Shown in pieces: positions 1-8,411 of a stretch of 36,477 nt of DNA. Numbering within the stretch: position 1 is the stretch's first letter; the number at the start of each line of letters is the position of its first letter. This DNA comes from Neofamilia sp964346535 (lineage in GTDB: Bacteria; Bacillota; Clostridia; Tissierellales; Peptoniphilaceae): contig CAYFUN010000010.1 of NCBI GenBank assembly GCA_964346535.1, positions 1 to 36,477 on the forward strand. Reading direction: 5' to 3'. A model generated the notes under the pieces. That model was not told the origin of the DNA. It made no database searches and worked only from the letters and a program-made list of their open reading frames with translations. The position numbers and the translations under genes were made by a program.

Positions 1-78
1 CTGAGCCACTTGTTAGTTACTTTTCTCTTCATCAACACTATTTGACAAAGAGCCGTTTTTTATAAGTACTTTATTGAA

Positions 79-246
79 TTATTCTGCTTGTGGTGCTCCT
101 ACTGGGCAAACATCTGCACACATTCCACAATCGATACAAGCATCTGAATCAATTACATAGATGTCTCCTGCTGAAATAGCTTCAGTTGGGCATTCTGGTT
201 TGCAATCTCCACATGCTGTACAGTTATCATGAATTACATATGCCAT
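79..246 (-). CDS. 2[4Fe-4S] bacterial-type ferredoxin
   Basis: Small low-potential electron carrier of 55 residues, translated here by eye because it is short. It carries two clostridial-type cluster motifs: CxxCxxCxxxCP at Cys9, 12, 15, 19 and the same spacing at Cys37, 40, 43, 47. The fourth Cys of each set belongs to the partner cluster, as is usual in this family. The length matches classic clostridial ferredoxins. An AGGAGGT ribosome binding site lies just upstream of the ATG. It has its own promoter (281-309), so it is probably expressed apart from ricT next door. Its redox partner cannot be told from the sequence; pyruvate:ferredoxin oxidoreductase or hydrogenase are usual partners in anaerobes (family knowledge). 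The gene is complete. Confidence 0.95.
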   Translation of the reverse strand: MAYVIHDNCTACGDCKPECPTEAISAGDIYVIDSDACIDCGMCADVCPVGAPQAE

Positions 247-280
247 AATTAACATACCTCCTATTATTTTTGTTGATTAC

Positions 281-309
281 ATTATACAACAGAGTCTAAA
301 GTTTTTCAA
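281..309 (-). promoter_or_regulatory. Promoter of the ferredoxin gene
   Basis: On the minus strand a -35 box TTGAAA (304-309) and a perfect -10 box TATAAT (281-286) are separated by exactly 17 bases, followed by an AGGAGGT ribosome binding site and the ferredoxin ATG. This is a strong sigma-A type promoter. Confidence 0.85.
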
Positions 310-333
310 GTGAAATTTGTGATATTTACTAGC

Positions 334-1167
334 TTAGAACTGATTGTCGTTATCATTTTCTTCATCAGTTATTAGGTCGTCAAGGTGAATATTTTCTATA
401 TTTATCTCGTCGTCTTCTACAAATTTTACTTTTAGCATTTCTTGGAGTGGTGAAACTTGGGCCACAGTTCCTGGTCCAAATTTTGTATTTACTACTGTTC
501 CAATTTTTGGCATTTTCTTTAGGGCGTATTCGTAGGCTTCTTGTTCATATGCAAGACAACACATTAGCCTGCCACATATTCCTGAAATCTTACTTGGATT
601 TAGGGAAAAGCTTTGGTCCTTGGCCATTTTTATTGTAACTGGATTAAAGTCACAAAGAAAAGTTGAGCAACATGATTCTCTGCCACAGTAGCCCATGGTT
701 CCAATTATTTTTGCTTCGTCTCTAACTCCTATTTGTCTTAGTTCTATCCTAGTTTTAAATATGGCTGCCAGATCTTTTACTAGCTCTCTAAAGTCTACTC
801 TGTCGTCAGAGGTAAAGTAAAATAAAAGCTTGTTATTGTCAAAGGTATATTCTGCAGATGATAGTTTCATATCAATTTTGTGCTCTGCTATTTTTTCTTT
901 GCAAATTCTCTCTGCTTCTTTGGCTTTTTTTAAGTTTTCCCAGTGGGTCTTATCGTCTTCTTCACTGGCTATTCTTATTACATCTTTTAGTGGGTTTTCA
1001 AGGTTTAGAGCGTCTGCATCTAGGACTTCTGTAACGCATGAGCCGTATTCGATCCCTCTTGATGTTTCTACTATTACCTTGTTGCCTCTTTTTATATCTA
1101 ATCCGTTAGGTGAAAAGTAATAAACCTTTCCTGCGCATTTAAACCTAACTCCTATTGCCTTGTTCAC
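334..1167 (-). CDS. ricT: RicT/YaaT, PSP1-domain Fe-S protein
   Basis: Homolog of Bacillus subtilis YaaT/RicT, a member of the Ric (Y) complex that binds Fe-S clusters and modulates RNase Y-dependent mRNA maturation (family knowledge). The diagnostic PSP1 core is present: a CGRESCC-type motif, a further Cys in LCDF, then CGRLMCC, giving seven Cys in the middle of the protein. I place the start at the GTG at 1167, giving 277 residues: it begins MNKAIGVRF like the Bacillus protein, sits 7 bases after a GGAGG site, and overlaps the holB stop in a GTGA arrangement that suggests translational coupling. A second GTG two codons upstream is too close to the ribosome site. The acidic Asn/Asp-rich C-terminus is unremarkable. 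The partners RicA and RicF are not in the window. Confidence 0.93.
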   Translation of the reverse strand: MNKAIGVRFKCAGKVYYFSPNGLDIKRGNKVIVETSRGIEYGSCVTEVLDADALNLENPLKDVIRIASEEDDKTHWENLKKAKEAERICKEKIAEHKIDMKLSSAEYTFDNNKLLFYFTSDDRVDFRELVKDLAAIFKTRIELRQIGVRDEAKIIGTMGYCGRESCCSTFLCDFNPVTIKMAKDQSFSLNPSKISGICGRLMCCLAYEQEAYEYALKKMPKIGTVVNTKFGPGTVAQVSPLQEMLKVKFVEDDEINIENIHLDDLITDEENDNDNQF

Positions 1168-2144
1168 TGGCACTCCTCCAATATATCTATAAAGAATAAA
1201 TCTAAAGCCAAGTCTTTGTTTACGTTGAATTTTAGAATTGACTTTAGTTTTATAATTTTTTCTTTTACATAGTTTATAAATTCATAATCTAAATTGCTTT
1301 GGCCTACTAGTTTTTTTTCTAGGTCTGAGTTGTATAGGTAGAACCTATCCTTAGTTTCTTTGTATATTAATAAGTCTCTTAACCAGGCCAAATACATGTC
1401 TAAGACCAAGTCTATATTATCTTGGTCTTTAAAGTTTTTTACTTCGCTAAGGACATAGTCTTTTTCTCCCATTAGGGCCCTGTGAAAGATTTCTAAGTTT
1501 TTCAGTCTTTTTTCGTTAAAGTCTGGGTCTTTGGCCATTTTTATTGCTGAGCCAATTGAGCCGTTTGCATACTTGGCATAAAAGTTTGCTTCTTTGTCTG
1601 AGATTTTGTAGTTGGCCATTAAATATTCTATTATTTTTGAGCTTGGGATAGGAGCAAAGTAATAGCTTTTTACCCTGGATAAAACTGTCTCTAAGATGTT
1701 TTTGTTGTTTTCAGAAAGTAAGATTATTATTCCATAGTCTGGTCCTTCTTCAAGGGTTTTTAAAAAGGCGTTTTGGGCCTCTGGTGTTGCCTTGTCAAAG
1801 CTTTCTATTAGGGCAATTTTGTATTTGCTATCAAAGGGCCTTATTGATAAAAACTCAATTAGGTCTTGAATCTGTTCTTTTTTTATTACGTCTCCTATAG
1901 GCTCGACAAATAAAAAGTCTGGATTTGAGTCAGAGTCAAATTGTTTGCACTGGGGGCAGATGCCACAGGGTTTATTGGCCTCATCTTCACAAAGTATTGA
2001 CTTTGAAAATACTTTTGCTGTGTATTTTTTTCCTATTCCAGCTGGGCCTTCAAATAAAAGGGCATGGTTAATTCTATCAGCTAAAACCATGTCCTCTAGG
2101 CTCTTTAGTACATTTTCGTTTCCTATAATTTTTTCAAATCTCAT
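1164..2144 (-). CDS. holB: DNA polymerase III subunit delta'
   Basis: Clamp-loader subunit of 326 residues that helps load the sliding clamp during replication. It has an AAA+ N-domain with a P-loop-like GPAGIGKK near residue 35, where the usual Ser/Thr after Lys is replaced; this is normal for delta', which does not hydrolyse ATP. A four-Cys zinc module (CGICPQC preceded by another Cys) follows around residues 52-65. The arginine-finger region reads LSRV rather than the common SRC. The length is typical. Its start overlaps the stop of the upstream darA-like gene (TAATG), and its stop overlaps the ricT start. The gene order matches the B. subtilis tmk-yaaQ-yaaR-holB-yaaT block, which supports the call. 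Confidence 0.93.
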   Translation of the reverse strand: MRFEKIIGNENVLKSLEDMVLADRINHALLFEGPAGIGKKYTAKVFSKSILCEDEANKPCGICPQCKQFDSDSNPDFLFVEPIGDVIKKEQIQDLIEFLSIRPFDSKYKIALIESFDKATPEAQNAFLKTLEEGPDYGIIILLSENNKNILETVLSRVKSYYFAPIPSSKIIEYLMANYKISDKEANFYAKYANGSIGSAIKMAKDPDFNEKRLKNLEIFHRALMGEKDYVLSEVKNFKDQDNIDLVLDMYLAWLRDLLIYKETKDRFYLYNSDLEKKLVGQSNLDYEFINYVKEKIIKLKSILKFNVNKDLALDLFFIDILEECQ

Positions 2145-2428
2145 TATAAAACTATATTATTTTCTACATCAACTATAAATAAGTGGGCTCCTGATACTTT
2201 TAATTCTTCGTCGTTTTCTTTGATGACTTCTGATTTTACTGAATTTTTTATAATCATCTTTGCTTTTTCTAGGTCGCTTTCTTCTACTCCTATAAGGAAG
2301 GTAGAGTTACCACTTTTTAAAAATCCACCAGTTGATGATAGTTTAGTTATTTTTATATTTTCGTCTAAAGAGTTTCTAACTAGTGTGTTTACAAACTTGT
2401 CTTGGATTATTGCTATTATTAATTTCAT
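2144..2428 (-). CDS. Shortened DarA/PII-like cyclic-di-AMP receptor paralog
   Basis: A 94-residue second copy of the YaaQ/DarA family, next to the full-length copy. The N-terminal half keeps the family signature: MKLIIAIIQD at the start and TGGFLKSGN at residues 33-41. Arg26 of the other copy is Lys here. About 15 residues are missing from the middle-to-C-terminal loop: the polar segment and the following PYP motif seen in the 109-residue neighbour. The C-terminal strand (HLFIVDV) is intact, so this is an in-frame loop loss rather than a broken gene. A GAGGTGA ribosome site precedes the ATG. DarA proteins are trimeric PII-like cyclic-di-AMP binders of unknown output (family knowledge). Whether this copy binds ligand is open. 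Confidence 0.88.
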   Translation of the reverse strand: MKLIIAIIQDKFVNTLVRNSLDENIKITKLSSTGGFLKSGNSTFLIGVEESDLEKAKMIIKNSVKSEVIKENDEELKVSGAHLFIVDVENNIVL

Positions 2429-2437
2429 TTTTCACCT

Positions 2438-2767
2438 CTAATATACAACGTGTTCGTCTACGTCTATTATAAAAATATTGGCTCCACCAACTGTAACTTC
2501 TAATGGATATGGCATGTAGCCATCTCCTTGGATAGAAAGGTTCATTAGTGTTGATGTAACTTCTCTTCTCTTGCAGTTTCTATTTATAATTTCTATACAC
2601 TTGTTTATACGGTCTTCGTCATCAATACCTATTAGCAAGGTGGTATTTCCGCTTTTTAAAAATCCACCTGTTGATGCAAGTTTTGTAACCCTATAGTCAG
2701 CTTCCATTAAGTCATCTAATAGTATAGCTGAGTCTTCGTCTTGGACTATTGCAACAATTAGTTTCAT
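2438..2767 (-). CDS. darA: DarA (YaaQ), PII-like cyclic-di-AMP receptor
   Basis: 109 residues, the same length as the B. subtilis protein. It has the family hallmarks: MKLIVAIVQD start, R26-V-T28, TGGFLKSGN (residues 33-41), a loop containing PYP, and a C-terminal VGGANIFI strand. These positions correspond to the known cyclic-di-AMP pocket (family knowledge). Its ATG lies inside the ribosome-site region at the end of tmk (4-base overlap), and the shorter paralog follows 9 bases downstream. The gene is part of the yaaO-tmk-darA-holB-ricT operon. yaaR, which sits next to yaaQ in Bacillus, is absent here. Confidence 0.93.
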   Translation of the reverse strand: MKLIVAIVQDEDSAILLDDLMEADYRVTKLASTGGFLKSGNTTLLIGIDDEDRINKCIEIINRNCKRREVTSTLMNLSIQGDGYMPYPLEVTVGGANIFIIDVDEHVVY

Positions 2768-3390
2768 ATTTTTAAATCCTCCTTAATTATTTCTAAGCAA
2801 CTTTTAAATACTTCTTCTACTGGCTTAGATGCATCTATTGTCTTTACATTTTTCGGATATTTTTTTATTGCTTCCTTGTAGCCTTCATAGACATTTTTGT
2901 GGAAATCGTCTCCTGCTATTTCTAGCCTGTCCCCTTCTTTTTGGGCAAATTTTCTTTTTAGTCCTAGGTTTGGGTCTAGGTCAAAAAATATAATTCTGTC
3001 TGGATAAAAGCCATTTGTGGCAAAGATATTTATATCCATAACTTCATCAATGCCTAGCCTTCTAGAATAGCCTTGATAGGCCAGGGATGAAAATATATAT
3101 CTATCAGAAATTACTAGCTTGCCAGCTTCAACTAGGGGCAGAATTTTTTCTTCTACGTGTTGGGCTCTTGAGGCTGCGTAAAGAAGCGCCTCTGTCCTGT
3201 TTCCCATTTCCATGTTAGCTGTTGATAGTAAAATCGATCTTATATCCTCCCCAATTTCTGTTCCGCCTGGTTCTCTGGTCAAAACTGTTTGGATCTTATA
3301 TTTTTCTTCTAGTTCTTTTTCTAATAGCCTTGCTATTGTCGACTTTCCAGATCCGTCTGGCCCTTCTAATGCTAAAAAATAACCTTTCAA
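2764..3390 (-). CDS. tmk: Thymidylate kinase
   Basis: Phosphorylates dTMP to dTDP in the dTTP pathway. 208 residues, the normal length. The P-loop GPDGSGKS spans residues 10-17, the DRY motif is at 96-98 followed by SSLAYQG, and TREPGGT, which binds the nucleotide, is near residue 38. Start and stop overlap the neighbours by four bases on both sides (ATGA type), as in a tightly coupled operon with yaaO upstream and darA downstream. Confidence 0.96.
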   Translation of the reverse strand: MKGYFLALEGPDGSGKSTIARLLEKELEEKYKIQTVLTREPGGTEIGEDIRSILLSTANMEMGNRTEALLYAASRAQHVEEKILPLVEAGKLVISDRYIFSSLAYQGYSRRLGIDEVMDINIFATNGFYPDRIIFFDLDPNLGLKRKFAQKEGDRLEIAGDDFHKNVYEGYKEAIKKYPKNVKTIDASKPVEEVFKSCLEIIKEDLKI

Positions 3391-4799
3391 TCTTCTACCA
3401 CCAATATTTGTCTCTTGTCTTCTGATAGGTTTACTATATTTATATTGTTTTCTAGTAAGAACATTAAATAGTCATAAAGTTCTTGGGTAATTAGCTCTCC
3501 AGTTGCAAGTAGTGGAACTCCTGGTGGATAAGGAATAACTGATGTTGCTACAACTTTTCCAATAGCATCCTTTAGGTCTACAAGTTTTTTCTTAGAAAAA
3601 TAAGCCTCTGCTGGACTCATGGCTATAGTTGGCCTTGGCATATCTATTGAAAGTTTTTCTAAGGCTGGTCTTTCCTCTCTAGCTGCTATATCTTTTACTG
3701 CTTCATATAATTTTTCAAAGTCTTCTTTGGTATTCATTACAGTTGACATAGCTAGGGTTGAATAGTAGTCATTCATTTCCATTCTAATGTTGTAGTCCCT
3801 GTAGAGAATGTTCATTAGCTCAGTTCCCTTGTACCCTCTAAGACCAATTAAAATTCTAGAAATATCTAGGTCAAAAATTGTTTCATCATCTGGGTCTTTT
3901 TGTAAAACAGTTACTCCGTCAATTGCTTCTAGCCTCTTTCTAAGGTCGACTATATAGTCATACATGTCGTCTAGTCTATTTTTTCCTTCTACTTCCATAT
4001 AGGCTGTGGCCATTTCATTGGAAACAGTGAAGAGATAAGATGGACTTGTTGTTGTATAAAGTTGGAACCTGTCTCTAACTGTGTTTATATCAATTCTATC
4101 TGAACAAATGTGGAGCATTGATGTTTGAGTTATACTTGGTAGAGTTTTGTGGGTTGAGTGAATTACAATGTCAGCTCCTGAGTCTATAGCAGACTTAGGA
4201 TATCTGTCAGAAAACTTTATATGAGGTCCATGGGCTTCGTCAACTATTAGAATTTTTCCCCTGTCATGAACAATTTTTGCTATAGCTTCTATGTCTGAAC
4301 ATATTCCATAGTAGTTAGGACTAGTTAGACATACAGCCTTTATATCAGGGTCTTTATCTAAAGTGGCCTTTATATCTTCAGGTCTGACACCAGTTGTGGA
4401 TTCATATAAGTTGTTAAAGTTTGGATAAACATAAACAGGTCTTAGATCATTTAGAATCATGCTGTTATAAATTGACTTGTGACAGTTTCTTTGGACTAAA
4501 ACCTTGTCTCCCCTTTGACATACAACAGATAGGGCTATATAGTTGGATCCAGTTGAACCATTAGGTACATAAAAGGTCTTCTTAGCTCCAAAAACTTTGG
4601 CAGCTTCGTCTTGAGATTCTTTTATTATTCCATTTGGGTCAAGGAGATTGTCCATACCTCTTGTTTCTGTTGTGTCCATCATAGGCATTAGCTTTGCCCA
4701 ATCTATATTAGTAGTCCTGCCTTTGTGCCCAGGAAAGTGAAAAGATACGCTATCTTCTTCAACTAATTTTTTAAGTGCATCCATTACAGGTGTCTTCAT
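3387..4799 (-). CDS. yaaO: Orn/Lys/Arg decarboxylase family PLP enzyme (YaaO-like)
   Basis: Fold-type I pyridoxal-phosphate enzyme of 470 residues in the Orn/Lys/Arg decarboxylase group. The PLP lysine is Lys218 in STHKTL, the cofactor-binding Asp is D187 in the DEAH segment, and the conserved HFPGHKG is near residue 20. The C-terminal small domain contains the PYPPGVP signature of the family. It has the short form without the N-terminal wing domain, like B. subtilis YaaO and SpeA. Substrate cannot be told from sequence: lysine, arginine or ornithine are possible. I chose the ATG at 4799, because a TTG eight codons upstream would place the GGAGG ribosome site inside the gene. It is the first gene of the operon with tmk, as in Bacillus. 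Confidence 0.9.
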   Translation of the reverse strand: MKTPVMDALKKLVEEDSVSFHFPGHKGRTTNIDWAKLMPMMDTTETRGMDNLLDPNGIIKESQDEAAKVFGAKKTFYVPNGSTGSNYIALSVVCQRGDKVLVQRNCHKSIYNSMILNDLRPVYVYPNFNNLYESTTGVRPEDIKATLDKDPDIKAVCLTSPNYYGICSDIEAIAKIVHDRGKILIVDEAHGPHIKFSDRYPKSAIDSGADIVIHSTHKTLPSITQTSMLHICSDRIDINTVRDRFQLYTTTSPSYLFTVSNEMATAYMEVEGKNRLDDMYDYIVDLRKRLEAIDGVTVLQKDPDDETIFDLDISRILIGLRGYKGTELMNILYRDYNIRMEMNDYYSTLAMSTVMNTKEDFEKLYEAVKDIAAREERPALEKLSIDMPRPTIAMSPAEAYFSKKKLVDLKDAIGKVVATSVIPYPPGVPLLATGELITQELYDYLMFLLENNINIVNLSEDKRQILVVED

Positions 4800-4836
4800 T
4801 AAGATTATTACCTCCAATAACAATATTATTGCCCTT

Positions 4837-4845
4837 ATTATACCA
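4837..4845 (-). promoter_or_regulatory. Extended -10 promoter of the yaaO-tmk-darA-holB-ricT operon
   Basis: On the minus strand TGGTATAAT (an extended -10, TGn plus perfect TATAAT) lies about 40 bases before the yaaO start. No good -35 box is present at 16-18 bases, which is acceptable for an extended -10 promoter. Confidence 0.6.
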
Positions 4846-4876
4846 TAAAAATATATTTATAAGTATTTTAAGGCAT

Positions 4877-4908
4877 AAAAAAAGCTGGATCTAAGTCCAA
4901 CTTTTTTT
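4877..4908 (-). terminator. Rho-independent terminator after rubrerythrin
   Basis: Near-perfect inverted repeat with 13-base arms (4877-4889 and 4896-4908; one mismatch, which is a wobble pair in the minus-strand RNA), a 6-base loop and seven A/T at each outer edge. On the minus strand it sits 8 bases beyond the rubrerythrin stop and ends in a run of seven T. The symmetric A/T flanks could also stop transcription from the other side. Confidence 0.85.
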
Positions 4909-4915
4909 CTTTTAA

Positions 4916-5464
4916 TTAGTATTCAATAAATACAGTCTTTTTAGCTCCACATAGTGGGCAAATTTCTTCTGATGGGTCAAATCCAATATAACCGCATACT
5001 GGGCATAAGTAAATAGTTTCTACTTCAAGGTCTTTTCCCGCATCTACTGCATCTTTTGCTGTTTGGAATCTTTCAGCGTGTACTTTTTCTGCCTCGATTG
5101 CGAATCTGTAAGCCTTAATAGCTTCATCTTCTCCTTGAAGTTCTGCAACAGCTATATAAGCTGGGTACATTTCTGTTGCTTCAAATAATTCTCCGTTAAT
5201 AGCACCTTGTAGGTTGTCTGAAGTAGCAGAAAGACCAAAGCCTGCCATTGATGTTACTGCAAAATCTCCACCACAGTCTCTTAGAGCTTTAAAGTGTAAA
5301 GTTGCGTGAACTTGTTCAGCGTCTGAAGTTGCGTTAAATAATCTTGCAACATTTTCAAAGCCTTCTTTTTTAGCAGTAGTAGCCCAAATTCTGTATCTCA
5401 TATGAGCTTGAGATTCGCCACCAAATGCTGATCTTAGGTTGTCTTGTGTCATTGCTTTTACCAT
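4916..5464 (-). CDS. Rubrerythrin
   Basis: Non-haem di-iron peroxidase that protects anaerobes from hydrogen peroxide, using electrons from rubredoxin-like carriers (family knowledge). 182 residues. An N-terminal ferritin-like four-helix domain carries the diiron ligands: an early Glu in GGESQAH, EQVH near residue 55 and EKVH in the last helix. A C-terminal rubredoxin-like domain has CPVCG and CPLCGA motifs about 15 residues apart. The length is close to canonical rubrerythrin. The gene has its own strong promoter (5499-5527), a GGAGG ribosome site and a terminator, so it is monocistronic. No operator for a peroxide regulator such as PerR was recognised. Confidence 0.95.
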   Translation of the reverse strand: MVKAMTQDNLRSAFGGESQAHMRYRIWATTAKKEGFENVARLFNATSDAEQVHATLHFKALRDCGGDFAVTSMAGFGLSATSDNLQGAINGELFEATEMYPAYIAVAELQGEDEAIKAYRFAIEAEKVHAERFQTAKDAVDAGKDLEVETIYLCPVCGYIGFDPSEEICPLCGAKKTVFIEY

Positions 5465-5498
5465 AGTAAAATACCTCCTATTAAAATTGTTCTTCTAT

Positions 5499-5527
5499 AT
5501 TATACAAGATGATTTTTAAAAAGTCAA
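5499..5527 (-). promoter_or_regulatory. Promoter of rubrerythrin
   Basis: Minus-strand TTGACT (5522-5527) and TATAAT (5499-5504) with a 17-base spacer: a near-consensus sigma-A promoter about 35 bases before the ATG. High basal expression is expected. Confidence 0.88.
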
Positions 5528-5589
5528 ATATTATAATCATTCTATTTTACCTTTTTTTCATCTTGTTTTAGAAACAAATTAGATTTATT

Positions 5590-6657
5590 TTATGCCATCA
5601 TTTCCATTTTTTGAGTTTGGTCAAAGGCTGTTAGCTCATCTATCATTTCATCAAGGTCACCATCTAAGAAGTTGTCCATTTGGTGGATAGTCTTGTTAAT
5701 TCTATGGTCTGTAATTCTTCCTTGAGGATAGTTATAGGTCCTAATTCTTTCTGACCTATCTCCTGTTCCAACTTGAGATCTCTTTTCGTCTGAAAGTTCT
5801 TTGGCTTGTTCTGCCTGCATTTGTTCGTAAAGCTTTGCCTTTAAAATCTTCATAGCCTTGTCTTTGTTTTTAAGCTGAGATTTTTCGTCTTGGCAGGATA
5901 TAACTATGCCTGTTGGTATATGTGTTAGTCTTACTGCTGAGTCTGTTGTATTAACAGATTGGCCTCCATTTCCAGATGATCTGAAGACGTCTACCCTAAC
6001 ATCTTGTGGGTTAATTTCTATTTCAACTTCTTCTGCTTCTGGAAGAACTGCTACTGTTACAGTTGAGGTATGAATTCTGCCTGATGATTCTGTTTCAGGA
6101 ACTCTTTGGACCCTGTGAACTCCAGATTCGTATTTTAGCTTTGAATAGGCTCCATGGCCATTTACCATAAATATTACTTCCTTGTAGCCGCCTATGCCAA
6201 TTTCGTTGGTGTTCATAACATCTACCTTCCACCTGTGGCTTTCTGCATACATGGTGTACATTCTAAATAAGACTCCAGCAAAAAGAGCGGCTTCGTCTCC
6301 ACCTGCTCCAGCTCTAATTTCGATTATAACGTTTTTGTCGTCATTTTCATCTTTAGGTACTAGGAGAATTTTTATTTGTTCTTCTACTTCTTCAATGGAT
6401 TTTTCTAAATTTCTAACTTCGTCATTGACCATCTCACGCATTTCTGAGTCTAGTTTGTCATCAAACATAAGCTTGGTCTCTTCTAGGTTTTCAGTTAGGT
6501 TCTTGTACTCTCTGTATTTTTCTACAATATCTTTTAGGTCAGCGTGTTCCTTTGCTATTTCTTGAAGCTTTCTTGAGTCAGCAAGTACTTCTGGATCTAT
6601 CATAGATTTTTCTAATTCAACAAACCTGTCTTCAAATACTTGTAAATTTTCGTACAT
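5590..6657 (-). CDS. prfA: Peptide chain release factor 1
   Basis: Releases finished proteins at UAA and UAG codons. 355 residues. The GGQ catalytic motif is at residues 231-233. The stop-codon reading motif is P-E-T (187-189), the PxT form of RF1 rather than the SPF form of RF2. The N-terminal helical domain is complete. An AAGGAGG site precedes the ATG. It follows prmC by 11 bases; PrmC methylates the Gln of GGQ, so enzyme and substrate are co-transcribed. Confidence 0.97.
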   Translation of the reverse strand: MYENLQVFEDRFVELEKSMIDPEVLADSRKLQEIAKEHADLKDIVEKYREYKNLTENLEETKLMFDDKLDSEMREMVNDEVRNLEKSIEEVEEQIKILLVPKDENDDKNVIIEIRAGAGGDEAALFAGVLFRMYTMYAESHRWKVDVMNTNEIGIGGYKEVIFMVNGHGAYSKLKYESGVHRVQRVPETESSGRIHTSTVTVAVLPEAEEVEIEINPQDVRVDVFRSSGNGGQSVNTTDSAVRLTHIPTGIVISCQDEKSQLKNKDKAMKILKAKLYEQMQAEQAKELSDEKRSQVGTGDRSERIRTYNYPQGRITDHRINKTIHQMDNFLDGDLDEMIDELTAFDQTQKMEMMA

Positions 6658-6668
6658 TTATTTCCTCC

Positions 6669-7499
6669 TTAACTAGCCCATATAACTCGAATTATTCCCT
6701 GTAAGTCTTTTTTATATCCAATGTTTGTAAAATTATTGGCTAGTAAAATTTTTTTCACGTCTTCATATTGACCTGCTCCTAGTTCAAAAACTAAGTAGCC
6801 AGATTCTTTTAAGTGGTCTTTTGCAGACTTGATTATGTCTCTAAAAAAGTCTAGCCCATCTTCCCCACCGTCTAAGGCATTAAGAGGCTCTTTTTTTACT
6901 TCACTTTGTAAGGATTCTAAGTCTGCCCTTTTTATATAGGGTGGGTTTGAAACTATTATATCATACTGGCCAGAAATATTTTCATACAAATTTGATTTAA
7001 AAAATTCAACTTTTGCATCTTTGTATCTTTCTAAGTTAATATTACAAACTTCTAAGGCAGCTGGAGAAATATCTACTCCGCTGACCTTAGCCTTTGGTAT
7101 TTCTATGCCCATTGTTATAGAAATTGCTCCAGACCCTGCTCCTATTTCTAAAATTCTAGGACTTTCAATTGTCATTGCCAAATCAATAACTTGTTCAACT
7201 AAGTTTTCTGTGTCCCATCTTGGAATTAAAGCCCTTGGGTCTACAAAAAAGTCCCTGCCATAAAAATTCGCAGTTTTAATTAAATATGCTAGAGGCTGTC
7301 CTGCTTGTCTTTGTAAAATTATATTTGTAAAGTCTTCAGCTGTTTTTTCATCTAGCTCATAGTCTGGATTAATTAAGATAAAACTTAAGTCCTTATTTAG
7401 CAAAAAAGAAAGTATAAATCTACTTTCCTTTATTGGGTCTGTGTATAAAGATTCTTTTAGTTTGTCTCTGCCAAATTCGATAGCCTCTTTTATTACCAT
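6669..7499 (-). CDS. prmC: Release factor glutamine methyltransferase
   Basis: SAM-dependent enzyme that N5-methylates the GGQ glutamine of release factors. 276 residues: an N-terminal helical domain that recognises the release factor, then a Rossmann methyltransferase with the SAM loop EIGAGSG (118-124) and the NPPY catalytic motif (185-188). The linker motif usually read as PRPETE is PRWDTE here, a conservative oddity. The start overlaps the upstream DUF1385 gene by 7 bases, and prfA follows directly. Confidence 0.95.
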   Translation of the reverse strand: MVIKEAIEFGRDKLKESLYTDPIKESRFILSFLLNKDLSFILINPDYELDEKTAEDFTNIILQRQAGQPLAYLIKTANFYGRDFFVDPRALIPRWDTENLVEQVIDLAMTIESPRILEIGAGSGAISITMGIEIPKAKVSGVDISPAALEVCNINLERYKDAKVEFFKSNLYENISGQYDIIVSNPPYIKRADLESLQSEVKKEPLNALDGGEDGLDFFRDIIKSAKDHLKESGYLVFELGAGQYEDVKKILLANNFTNIGYKKDLQGIIRVIWAS

Positions 7500-8383
7500 G
7501 AGTCATCTTCTCCATCTTTTGGAAGGACAAGTTTTAGAGCTGCTATGGCAACTTCAATTTGACTATCGTCTGGCTCCTTAACTGTCGCAAGTTTTTGGAT
7601 CATTAGACCTGGATAGGCCAAGGCTGAGCATAGCTTGTTGTCATATTTTCCTATAAGTTTGTTAACTTCATAGGATATGCCTGCAACTATTGGCAAAGCA
7701 ATAATTCTAGAAACTATTCTCATAATTAAATTTGGCCAGCCAAAAAATGACAAGACAATTATAGAAATAAACATAACCATAAATAAAAATGAGGTCCCAC
7801 ATCTTTTGTGCATTATTGGAAACTTTTTTATATTTTCTACTGTTAGGTCAAGGCCATTTTCATAGCAGTGAATAGACTTGTGTTCAGCTCCATGGTATTC
7901 AAAAACTCTTTTTATATCTTCAAGTTTTGAAACATAGATTAGATAAATAAAAAATATTGTCAGCCTAAGAATTCCCTCTATAATATTTAAAAGCAAGGGA
8001 CTGTCAGTATATTTCATAAAAAAGCTAGTTATTAAATTTGGTAAAAGCATAAATAAGGCTATAGCCATTATAAATGATGAGGCTATAATGCCAAAGGTTT
8101 GAAGGCCTGTAAGTTCACTAGACTTTCCCTCTTCTTCGTCTTCCCAAAATGATGCTGAATACATTAAGGCAGAAACTCCTGTCACCATAGCCTCTCCTAG
8201 GGCAACAACTCCTCTAATAAAAGGAAGCCCTAAGATTTTATTTTTTTTAATTAAGCTCTTAGTCGGTTCAACCTTGGTCACTATTTCATTATCAGGTTTT
8301 CTAACTGCTATAGCAATTTGAGATGGGCCTCTCATCATTATGCCTTCAATTAAGGCTTGGCCGCCTATACTTGTTTTTTTCAT
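7493..8383 (-). CDS. DUF1385 membrane protein (YqhQ-like)
   Basis: 296-residue membrane protein of the DUF1385/YqhQ family, function unknown. The family N-terminus (IGGQALIEGIMMRGP) is clear, and a conserved segment EYHGAEHKSIHCYENG follows mid-protein, with His, Glu and Cys residues that look like a metal site (inference). Three or four hydrophobic segments are visible: about residues 105-145 in two parts, and about 195-240. It sits directly upstream of prmC-prfA, a neighbourhood common in clostridia and relatives, but I cannot name its role. A GGTGG ribosome site supports the start. Confidence 0.88.
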   Translation of the reverse strand: MKKTSIGGQALIEGIMMRGPSQIAIAVRKPDNEIVTKVEPTKSLIKKNKILGLPFIRGVVALGEAMVTGVSALMYSASFWEDEEEGKSSELTGLQTFGIIASSFIMAIALFMLLPNLITSFFMKYTDSPLLLNIIEGILRLTIFFIYLIYVSKLEDIKRVFEYHGAEHKSIHCYENGLDLTVENIKKFPIMHKRCGTSFLFMVMFISIIVLSFFGWPNLIMRIVSRIIALPIVAGISYEVNKLIGKYDNKLCSALAYPGLMIQKLATVKEPDDSQIEVAIAALKLVLPKDGEDDSW

Positions 8384-8411
8384 TTGCCACCTGTAAATTA
8401 AAAATTTTAAA

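Noticed and set aside
1..78. Possible terminator or gene end before the ferredoxin
   Set aside because: Only short GGCTC words repeat, in the same direction. No hairpin with a T-run and no coding frame could be supported.
4800..4823. TTG start of the decarboxylase eight codons upstream
   Set aside because: The GGAGG ribosome site falls inside this extension, and the family begins at the ATG at 4799.
5559..5585. Hairpin (ATCTTGTTT with AAACAA-ATTAGAT) after prfA
   Set aside because: Imperfect stem, and on the transcribed strand it is followed by A rather than T. It cannot be called a terminator of prfA with confidence.
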